Shown in pieces: positions 11,601 through 20,267 of a DNA stretch of 64,000 bases. Source of the stretch: Phytophthora sp. 'mugwort' (lineage: Eukaryota > Oomycota > Peronosporomycetes > Peronosporales > Peronosporaceae); assembly GCA_033558025.1 (NCBI GenBank), contig JAUCEF010000013.1:3651001-3715000 (forward strand), given 5' to 3'. The position numbers were made by a program, and so were the translations under genes. The notes beneath the pieces were generated by a model. That model saw only the letters and a list, made by a program, of their open reading frames with translations, was not told the DNA's origin and searched no databases. Within the stretch, counting starts at the first letter, position 1, and every line of letters begins with the position of its first letter.

Positions 11601-12031
11601 GTACGTCTTCGTCCGTCTGGTGGACTGGCGTTCAATCTACACTAGGATCCAAACGTAGGTGCGTTTCACGGCGCGCATTTTCATCAGCATGTAACGAAAC
11701 CGGGATGCTGTCGAGCTCAGGATCGCTGATACGTTTCACTCTTGTGTGCGTTCGAATGATCAGGTCCATTTCGCCTGTCCTTCAGATCTGGATTATCAAC
11801 GGCCTTCCTCTTCACGGCAACCTTGCGATCTGGTATATTACAATATACAACTAAAGGGTTAGCACACCAGCAATCGCACCAGCAACCGTCCTCACATACC
11901 ATGAATCGCTGGTTCACCTATGAGACTCCCATCAGAGAGGATGTCTCTAAGCCACTATGGAATTGTCGCTACCTACCTCAATCGGAAATTTTATGACCCA
12001 ATATTCATCCACCAACAAGCCTCGCGGTCCT
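11601..12031. other. Possible MULE N-terminus; otherwise no gene
   Basis: A 66-codon minus-strand frame (11,717-11,917) is Cys-rich at its start and basic later. It could be the N-terminal exon of the MULE remnant downstream, but I cannot connect them. The right part probably holds the former promoter of the peptidase pseudogene that starts at 12,032. Confidence 0.3.
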
Positions 12032-14311
12032 ATGCTCGTGAAGCCCGTGGACGATGACGACGTCTAAGGCACCATCGACGGCCGCCCACGTTTGCCAGTG
12101 TGCAGCGCCGGCTCCAGCTCCAGAATTGGCACGTTGACACGAATTGTCGCCATTGCAGGTCTCTTCTTTCTTGCTGCAGGGTACTTAAGCAAGCCGAACT
12201 CAAGCATCAGCGCCAACGTTGCAGTCAATAGCGTTCAAGTGGTGCCAGAGTCCACCACGAACGATAAAATCTCGCTGGAAGCGCCAGTCTCCGAATTCCA
12301 CCGGCAGTTGTCGACAACGTGAATGCTGGTAGCATACGCGAGTACCTGCACACGTATTCGAGCGTCCCGCACAGCTGTAGTACTGAGCAGGACTATAAGA
12401 CGGCTCTGTTCACGGCCAAGATGTTCGAGTCGTTCGGCATCAAGGCCGAAATCAGTGAGTACTACACGCTGCTGTCGACGCCAGTTCGACGACATTTGGC
12501 GATCGTGGAGCCTGCTGTAGCCGCGCGCGAGCTGAATTTGACGGAAGCTTCTGTTCCTGGTGACGTGTGCTCTAGCGACGACAGTGCGTTGCCACCTTTC
12601 GTAGCGTACGCTGCAACGGGAAACGTCACATCTTCGATCCTGTTCGTGAACTTTGGCAAGCCAGAGGACTTCGAGTGGCTTGAGGCCAACAAGATAACTT
12701 CCGTGGACTGAAGGCTATGGCAGCAGAGCAGCACGGTATGGTTGGCATGCTGATCTGCTCGGACCCTAAGGAAGACGGGTTTGTGCTGGGTCCAGTATAC
12801 CCAGATAGTCCGTGGCGTCCAGAGGAATCATTTCAGCGAGGTTCGCTTACTTATCTCTTCGCTGGCTGCAGATGACCCGACAACACCCGGTTGGGCATCG
12901 ACGGAAGGTATTTTCCACATTTCATACGAGGAGGTGGAGACAATTCGCACATTCCAGCGTTACCCCATTCGTACAACCAGGCGCAATATATTTTACGATC
13001 TCTCGGAGGCAGGGCAGCTCCTGCCTCGTGGCAAGGAGGTCTCTCGCTACTGAACGGCTACCAAATCGGCGACGACTGAACTTGGACATTGAAATCGAGA
13101 ACAAGGTTGGGCCAATCTGGGACGTCATCGGCACTATCGAAAGCTCTGAGGAACCGGATGACGTGCAGCGGGGTAACCATCGTGACGCCTGGGTATGCGG
13201 TGCAATTGACCCTAACAGCGGCTCTTCAACCCTTCTCGAGATTGCGCGCGGCTACGGCGAGCTCCTCAAGCAGGGGTGGAGGCCGCGACGTACGTTAATA
13301 CTCGGCTCATGGGATGGTGAAGAGTACGGTCTTTTGGGTAGTACCGAGTACGCGTAGGAAAATGCGGAGCGTTTTAAGACGCAGGCTGTTGCCTACCTCA
13401 ATGTGGATTCCATAATGGGTCCATTGGTCAGCGCTATCGCGAGCCCTGCTGAATTCCTGTGCCAGACTGCGAAGGATATACCAGCAAACAAGTTTCACGG
13501 TAATGAGACTGAGAAGACCCTATACGAGCAATGGGTCAAGCAAGCAGCAGCTCACCGCGAATTTCTCCAGGGAGCTAACGATGGAACACTTGGTCCTGCC
13601 CACTTGATCAACTTTATGGGTTCCGGCTCAGATTATACAGCGTTCTATCAGCATCTCGGCATTATGCAGCAAATTTGGGATTGACACTCACACGCGCCCC
13701 GTACCGCGTCTCCAATAGCTCCATGGATAGCATCATGTATTCGGAGCTGTATGCTGACCCCAACTACGCTACTCACATCATTACTGCGCAATGGTTGGGG
13801 TTGCTGGGTCTGCGCCTCGCCGACGACCAGGTTTTGCCGTTCGATTTCAGCACTTACGGCTTTGTGGGTGGACGAGGATTTGGCCAGTCTGGAACAGCAA
13901 CTTGCACGTCCTGGCGTGGACTTTAGCGATCTGCACAAGGCAATCGCTAGCTTCACCGCCAGTGCCAACACCTTCTACGCAGCGCTCGCCATATTCGTGT
14001 CCAACGACAGCGTCGGCGTCAGCAGCAAAAGTTTCGTCGTGTCCAACGAAACTTTTGCTGCTGACGCTGTCCAGTCGTGGAACGAAAAGATGGTGCTGCT
14101 GGAGCGTCACTTGATCACCAAGGAGGGGCTACCCCACCGACCATGGTACAAACACGTCATCCTCGGACTCGGATTCTACGAGGGTTATGCTGGAGCAGCT
14201 TTCCCTAGCATCTCGGACGCGATCGCGTTCGACGATGATGCAGTTACCATTGAAAAACACGTCGACGAAGTAGCGCGCACTGTGAACGACGCTGCCAGCT
14301 ATTTGTTGTAA
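12032..14311 (+). pseudogene. Glutamate carboxypeptidase II-like M28B peptidase (decayed)
   Basis: Type II membrane peptidase of the NAALADase/GCPII family, recognisable along nearly its full length. Parts in order: acidic cytosolic start (MLVKPVDDDDV), a membrane anchor (IVAIAGLFFLAAGYL, about 12,142-12,190), a protease-associated region (ILFVNFGKPEDFEW), the zinc site NHRDAWVCGAIDPNSGS, the catalytic Glu pair in SWDGEEYGLLGSTEY, FMGSGSDYTAFYQHLGI, and a C-terminal helical dimerisation domain to the stop at 14,309-14,311. Damage: TAA in codon 12 (about 12,065), frame changes near 12,310, 12,700, 12,850-13,060, 13,690 and 13,850, and a TAG after STEYA (13,355-13,357). The late zinc His position reads APYRVSN, with Arg where a His is expected. 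It is a pseudogene whose remaining catalytic motifs are canonical, unlike the homologue at 61,484-64,000. Confidence 0.85.
14016..14067. repeat. Perfect 22-bp inverted repeat in peptidase pseudogene
   Basis: Arms 14,016-14,037 and 14,046-14,067 are exact reverse complements with an 8-nt spacer. Both arms are read in frame as part of the C-terminal domain. The word GTCCAACGA is also present on both sides as a direct repeat (14,000-14,008 and 14,041-14,049), which suggests a templated duplication-inversion. Confidence 0.9.
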
Positions 14312-14433
14312 GGATGCCCTTCGATAAATTTTGGATATAACTAGGGGAAGAAGTTCAATTTGTCGTCATCCCTCTTTCAGCCAATCGGGTAACTATCTCA
14401 ATTACCGTTCTCGATTTTGACGATCCGTCAATA

Positions 14434-15815
14434 ATGGAGCTCGTTCAGTTGCTGGGGTCCGTCGAGTTCTTTCTCGCGCTGGTGTCGATGCTGCTGAGTG
14501 GGTTATGGTTCTGGAGGATGTCGTTGGCGGGTCTCGGGGCCAAGAAGATGCTGCGGGACTTTAACCTCGTGCGGATGCTCAAGCGCACAGACACGGAGCT
14601 GGCGCTGCTAGGCAACTTCAACAGCGACAACCACAAGAAGGCAGCCGTGCTGGTCATCCAGACGGCGGCTATGGACACGGGGGTCCTGGATCAACTGCTC
14701 CGGGGAATGTCACTGCACGAGGTCTTGGTAAATGACATCTACAGCACATTTCAGGGAGACGTTTCGCGCGATGTCAAGCCATACAAGGTGCGGAGGGAGG
14801 CTGGAGAGAAGGAGCGTTGCGCAAGACTTAACCGTGTGAAAAAAAAAACTCTCTGCTGTGCGTGTATTAAGGTGAATTTAATCTACCCCGCTACGGAGTC
14901 ACATGTGCTCAAGCACACGGAGCAAAACTTCCACATGGTGGTGGAGACCAAGGAAATGTATCAAGCTATCACGAAGCCGTTCATCGACAGCATTCCTGCT
15001 GAAAAGATCGAGTGGGTCTACAATATTCTTGACCAGTAAGTGATATTTTGCTGTGCTTAATGCGTGGAAACTGTACAAAGTCTGCTGAGCTCGCGGCGGG
15101 TGTCTTTTAGCAAAAGCGAGACGGAACGGATCATTTACGAAGATGCAAACCCTCGAGATGGCTTCATTATGTTGCCTGACTTTAAGTGGTCAGACCCCTC
15201 GAATGTACGGGGTTTACTGAGTCAGTTAGGTTTGCCATGACATCTCGGCTGTGTTCTGACGCTCTCTGGGCATTTGTTTTGCTTTGTGCCAGTTGGAATC
15301 GCTCTATTGCCTGGCAATTGTGCACGATCGGTCGCTTCGGTCGCTTCGTGATTTAACTGGCTCACATTTGAAGCTGTTGCGGAACATTCGGTTGGTCCCT
15401 GATGAATTTTTGCTTACTGCCCGGTTAGCCTTCTGTAATCCGACGTGTTGCTGGCCTTTAAACAGAAATGCAAGTCTGGAGGTTTTGATAACGAAATTCG
15501 GGGTGGCACCGAGCTCGGTGCGCATGTATTTTCACTACCAGCCGACGTACTACCACCTGCATGTGCACATGTCTCATGTTAAGATGACTCTCGGTGCGTC
15601 TTGATATCAACACTCTGCAAATGGCGCTACGGGCTAACTTATGGTGATCACACGTACTAGGAACGTTCTCGGGCAAGGCTGTGTTGCTGGAGGATGTCAT
15701 CTACAATTTGTCTGTGGACAGTGACCACTACAAGAACGCAACGATGTCGTTCGTAGTCGGCGAGATGCAGCACAAGCCGCTGTTCGGGCTTTTCCGTGAT
15801 AAGAACTTCATCTAA
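14434..15815 (+). CDS. DCPS: Scavenger mRNA-decapping enzyme DcpS (HIT family)
   Basis: Hydrolyses m7GpppN cap remnants left after 3'-to-5' mRNA decay, in cytosol and nucleus. I resolve six exons: 14,434-14,787, 14,872-15,035, 15,111-15,204, 15,293-15,390, 15,466-15,593 and 15,661-15,815. All introns are GT-AG, 67-88 nt, and the joined frame is open for 330 residues (human enzyme 337). Diagnostic parts: NDIYSTFQGDV and YPATESHVLKH in the N-terminal domain, VYNILDHKSETERIIYED across the exon 2-3 join, DGFIMLPDFKW, LRSLRDLTGSHLKLLRNI, and the histidine triad YYHLHVHMSH (His267, 269, 271; the middle one is the nucleophile). Oddity: the first 38 residues are hydrophobic, unusual for a soluble DcpS. 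The in-frame ATG at 14,548 would omit them and is a plausible alternative start. Only 122 bp separate it from the upstream peptidase pseudogene. Confidence 0.93.
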
Positions 15816-16143
15816 AGGCTCCCGCAGGACTTTACCTTGGCCGAGAGTGTGTCTCTGGGTTTCGTACGAGCTCACGAGGCATGGGCTTTTTCGACGTAAC
15901 ATATCCTGGTATAGTCTTTCAGCACAGCTTGCAACTCTTTGGTGGGGATAAAATCACAAAATTCGATCTAGTCGTAACCACACAAAATGCTTATTTTGCG
16001 TTTGGAGGTGCAGTGAGGACCCAATGGACACTTCTCTTCTAGGAACTGGAACCCAGGAGGTTTTCACATGAATTTTGGTTAACCAGTACAGATTAATGTC
16101 GTCCTCATCACATCTGAGGCTCATTTTTAATTTGTGGATGCAG

Positions 16144-16730
16144 GTTCTGAGTGATTTACTGGTCGAGCGAGGCCTCACCGAGTGGCAAGTCGTGCGCGCT
16201 GCTCGCATGTCGACCGACTCGGACGAAGTCGTCGACATAATCTACGGCAATGCGTTGGTTACGAGCCTTCAAGAGGAACGGATCGACCGCAAGCGCAAGT
16301 GGAAGGCAGGAAACCTGAGCAACAACAAGGAACAACCGACATGGAGCTGTTTTCTAGTGCTCCCCGCCGTCTCCTCCCTCACGCCTCCAACTTTCAGCAT
16401 CAAGCGGTGCGTCCCATGTCGCCAACTCTAGTCCACTGGAAATATTGCGCAGCGTGATCTTAACTTGCTATATCATGTGCATCCCTGGGGACAGGTTTCT
16501 GTCGCTGCAGATATGCGCTGACGTCAATGACCCGAGTGAGGTCTCCAGCGTCACGAAGCGAGCGTTCCTGTGCCTCACAGATGTCGCCAACATCAGGTGC
16601 GGCCTCACTACATGATTTGGTGCCTCGCGTCTACAACAAATTATCTCACGCACTAACCTGCTGCTCTCCGTTGTCCATTGCCACACGTTTTAGCTACTAC
16701 GCTCTCCACACACCAGCAATTCTGCCTTGA
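16144..16730 (+). CDS. Unrecognised spliced gene, 3' exons
   Basis: Three exons join in frame with good splice sites: 16,144-16,405 (acceptor TGCAG), 16,495-16,596 (donors GTGCGT and GTGCGG) and 16,694-16,730, ending in TGA. A branch-point-like ACTAAC lies in the last intron. The product starts VLSDLLVERGLTEWQVVRAA, continues with a charged helical stretch (SLQEERIDRKRKWK), and ends LQICADVNDPSEVSSVTKRA then an alpha-helical segment. It has the look of a helical-repeat protein, but I do not recognise a family. The 5' exon or exons between 15,816 and 16,143 are unresolved, so it may be a gene fragment left by rearrangement. It lies between two intact genes on the same strand. Confidence 0.4.
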
Positions 16731-16891
16731 CCGTCTCCATTACCTTGGTTTAGTGACATCAATACATTTGTCAACCTTGCGGTTGAAGTTCCGAATAGTG
16801 ACTAGAAATCGGTTTGCGCAGCAAGCATCAATCAGTTCAGCTTTTGCCTTGTGCGGCCACCGTCGTTTTCATCTAGCGCTATATCGTTCCC

Positions 16892-18253
16892 ATGCATCTG
16901 CCTACGTTCTCGTCACTATCTCGAGGTTATCTACCGACTACAGGGCGCATTATGCTTGTGCGACGCCCAGCGCAACGCTCCGTGACGACTCTCACTGGTC
17001 CTGCGGCATCTTCAACCAAGAGCGACCGCCCCCTGCCTCTTGAGGGCATCCGAGTCGTCGAGTGTGGCCACCTGATTGCTGGGCCTTTTGCTGGTACAAT
17101 TCTGAGCTACTTCGGCGCCGATGTGATCAAAGTGGAGCCCCCCACAGGCGACCAGGTGCGCGACTACCGCCAGCTGGACTTGAACAAGACGTCACTGTGG
17201 TGGTACTCGCTCGGACGCAACAAGCGCTCGGTGGCAATTGACATGAAGAAAGACCGAGGAAGGAAGCTGGTCAAAGAGCTCATTGAGCAGAGCGATGTCC
17301 TCATTGAGAACTTCAGGCCTGGCCGCATGGAGAGGTGGGGACTTGGACCCGACCACTTCGAGAAGATCAATCCGAAACTCGTGTACACGCGGGTGTCAGG
17401 GTTCGGACAGGATGGACCGTACTCTTCGAGACCGGGTTTTGCATCGGTATGTGAAGCTATGGGCGGATTTCGTTATGTGAATGGCTTTCCCGACCGTCCA
17501 CCGGTACGCCCGAACCTTAGTATTGGTGACACCATTGCCGGTATCCATGCCGCGCTTGGAATTGTGATTGCCCTGCTTGGCCGTGAACGTGGTGCTGCTT
17601 CTGGTCTGGATAGCAAGGGACAAGTTGTGGATGTGGCAATCTACGAATCGATGTTCAATTTGATGGAGGCCGTGGTCCCTGAATATGATTATTCCGGCTC
17701 GATTCGAGAATGCTCGGGGTCGACGATCACGGGTATTGTGCCTTCGAACACGTACGTCACCAAGGACAACAAGAATGTTGTCATTGCCGCCAACATCGAC
17801 TCGCTGTTCGTAAGGCTTATGAAAGCTATCGGCCGAGAAGACATGGCGGCGGACAGCAAGTTTCGCACGAATGGTGACCGAGTCAAGCACCAAGCGGAGA
17901 TCGACGTCGCGTTGGCGGATTGGACCGCTGCACAGTATCTGGACACGGTGGTTGATGTGATGGAGAAAGCCGCCGTGCCTGTTGGTCTTGTGTACTCTGT
18001 GGAAGACATGGTGAAGGACCCACAGTATCAACAGCGCGGGATGTTTGAGGAAGTGGAAATCCCAGATGGAGATAAAACGAGGAAGCTCAAGGTGCCAGCG
18101 ATCTTGCCGAAGTTGAAGGCTACGCCGGGTGTAACGCAGTTCGCGGGTCGCAAGCTGGGGCAGGACACTCGGCAGGTGCTGAAAGACGTTCTTGGGCGAT
18201 CCCAACAGGAGATCGAGCACTTGCTGGGTGAGGAGGTGGTTTTCGAATCCTAG
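16892..18253 (+). CDS. Family III (CaiB/BaiF) CoA-transferase, probably mitochondrial
   Basis: Single-exon 453-residue protein of the formyl-CoA transferase/SUGCT family, which moves CoA between carboxylic acids through an aspartyl-CoA-type thioester intermediate. The core begins LEGIRVVECGHLIAGPFAGT (about 50-69), followed by FGADVIKVEPP, GRNKRSVAIDM, ENFRPGRMERWGL and the FGQDGPY motif (171-177). The catalytic Asp is predicted to be Asp213 in SIGDTIAGIHAALG. The N-terminal 45 residues are rich in Arg, Ser and Thr with almost no acids, consistent with a mitochondrial presequence; a second Met at 21 could serve as start. By overall pattern it is nearest to eukaryotic succinyl-CoA:glutarate CoA-transferase (SUGCT), but substrate cannot be read from sequence alone. 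The frame is undamaged. Confidence 0.92.
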   Translation: MHLPTFSSLSRGYLPTTGRIMLVRRPAQRSVTTLTGPAASSTKSDRPLPLEGIRVVECGHLIAGPFAGTILSYFGADVIKVEPPTGDQVRDYRQLDLNKTSLWWYSLGRNKRSVAIDMKKDRGRKLVKELIEQSDVLIENFRPGRMERWGLGPDHFEKINPKLVYTRVSGFGQDGPYSSRPGFASVCEAMGGFRYVNGFPDRPPVRPNLSIGDTIAGIHAALGIVIALLGRERGAASGLDSKGQVVDVAIYESMFNLMEAVVPEYDYSGSIRECSGSTITGIVPSNTYVTKDNKNVVIAANIDSLFVRLMKAIGREDMAADSKFRTNGDRVKHQAEIDVALADWTAAQYLDTVVDVMEKAAVPVGLVYSVEDMVKDPQYQQRGMFEEVEIPDGDKTRKLKVPAILPKLKATPGVTQFAGRKLGQDTRQVLKDVLGRSQQEIEHLLGEEVVFES

Positions 18254-19039
18254 CCGTGTCGATAAACGCATACAAAGTGCAGTGACACTAAAACTAATGC
18301 ATTATTTGCTACAGTCACGGGTGGAGTGAAGCTGGTGGAGTCGCCAAGTTGATTGATACACTACCGTCGAGTAAACATCGCATAGTCTCGGAGATGCTTA
18401 CGAAAAGCTGCAACCCAGTCAGTGCCATGTTCCCATTCGGCAGCTGCTTGTCGTCTGGAGCTCCACGCCCCATTAAAATATCCTCTCCTAGCTGCTTGAT
18501 CAAATGGAGTCACTGATAGAAACCAAACCAACCGAGGCACCGATGTCCAGCAAGAGTGCGTGTATATGCATTTTTTAAATTATTTAAATAAAAACAGAGA
18601 TTGATAGTCGAAGAGTAAATTGACTACATATTGAATATTCAAGTGAGTGTTATTCAGATATTGAATGATTATCATCCCGTCAGCAAAGTGGGTCTCGGAC
18701 TGGGTCTCTGTAAGCAATAGCCAGCTGGCGATCAACTGATCGAAACTGTCGTACTTTAACGACCACGACTCGTCCACGAGTACTGACGTCGGACGTCCCG
18801 AAGGGTGAACGTTCGTCGATGCCACGCAAGAGAGCAGTAGACGCAAGCGAAATGCCGCCCGAATCCACGGGCCCATCTCAAGCTGCATGTCAGTCGGTTT
18901 TCTTCATAACTAATCAAGATTGACCTAGTAAGAAAAACAAATTTGTTTTAAATCGATCCCACCCACCACGAAGCTATGTCGTTCTGCGTGAAGGCAGCGG
19001 AGGAGTCCGATCTAGCGATGACTGGTGGATCAGTGCGCA
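18254..19039. other. No gene recognised
   Basis: Minus-strand frames of 62-102 codons (18,315-18,503 and 18,580-18,888) are present, but I recognise nothing in them, and codon content is not convincing. Part of 18,560-18,680 is AT-rich. Confidence 0.35.
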
Positions 19040-19200
19040 TGATCGACGAAGTGCGTGCAGTATGAGCTGTGCGTGAAGTCGGCAGATAAGTGCGTGACGA
19101 CAAAGCAGTCGGTGACGTCGGCGGTCAAGTGCGTGAGTCGGAGCGAGCCGTGCGTGCGGTCGGAGCAGTGCGAGCAGTCGGAGCGATCAGGACCTCCTCC
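19040..19200 (+). repeat. Degenerate tandem repeat, GTGCGTG / GTCGG words
   Basis: Irregularly spaced copies of GTGCGTG and GTCGGAGC fill this stretch. In one frame it reads as Val-Arg-Ala-Val-Gly repeats with stops, followed by an acidic SSDSESENEP segment. It may be the tail of a decayed repeat-rich gene. Confidence 0.5.
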
Positions 19201-19739
19201 GACTCGGAGTCCGAGAACGAACCTGACCTCGCGTAAGATGACATCCTGTTGGGGCCAGCGCTTTGGGTTCGAGAGTTACGTGCGCTTGCAGCTCAACTGT
19301 ACACGAATGTGGTATCTTGGACATTGTGGTACGCGCATAATTGGGTATGCCTGAGAGTGGCTGGATTGTCGACGTAGACAAGTGTATCTGCTGATGCAAA
19401 TACTATTATACAGCAAATCTAAGTTGCTGCCACATTCTGGTTGGCGTGGTCCTAGTGTCGTTGATAAATCTGCAAAGCTATACAATCACCAGATTCGCAA
19501 GAAAGCTCAGGGAATTCTACGTCGTAGCTAAATAACCCATACGCTTAGGTTTCCGAGACTCCGCTTCCCTTGAGTGAAGCATGAGAAGGACATCGTCTGT
19601 TAGCATTACGCACTCTCGATGTTCAATTCATATTGTGCTCCGATACATAAGGCGCATCATACCACGCTTGTGGTTATCTCTCTTCGTTTGTATTTGTCAC
19701 CACACGTCATCGCATTACTGAATTTTTATTTGTCACACC

Positions 19740-19915
19740 ACTCACCGCTGCCACCGCATTCCAAGCTGTGACTATCTTTATATTTTTCGCCGCGTCGGAC
19801 GGTGTCACCACAATCCAGGCTGGCACCGCATTAAACGCGGAAACTGTCTAGCGGTATCTGACGCAGTCCCCCCGTTCCACGCTGCCACCGTTATGGCGGT
19901 ATCACCGTGTTTAAC
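19740..19915 (+). repeat. Left copy of TGCCACCGC module flanking MULE region
   Basis: Several related units occur here, such as GCTGCCACCGCATTCCAAGC with GTGACTATC, GGCACCGCATTAAACGCGG, and GCTGCCACCGTTATGGCGG. A sister copy in the same orientation is at 25,100-25,180 (GTGCCACTGTATTCCAATC, GTCACTATA). They bracket the two MULEs and may be the outer ends of a composite or nested insertion. Confidence 0.5.
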
Positions 19916-20267
19916 GGGTAATGGTCCATTGGATAATGCACCCCAAATACGTGCCCAATCTCAAGATTTTTCCCGAAAGGACATTACGTTTAGGAACGAT
20001 TCTGGGATGGTTTAGCACTATTTTGAGGCACATATTTGGGACAGAAGCATTTTTGGTACGTTTTTTTTCGGGCGTCTGGAATCTAGGTACATATTGGGGG
20101 GACAATGTTGCTACCACCGAATTTAGACAGACATTATTATTTGACCATTCATAGTGCTGGAGCAATGTCACTACTTGAATGATGCCAGATGAAGCACATG
20201 TTACCCATCATGTAGGGTAAATATATTTTATCTTCGAATGGTGTGTGAAATATACATCACTCAATCA

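Noticed and set aside
17396..18271. 291-codon frame antisense to the CoA-transferase
   Set aside because: Mirror of a strongly coding plus-strand gene; its translation resembles nothing and is explained by codon composition.
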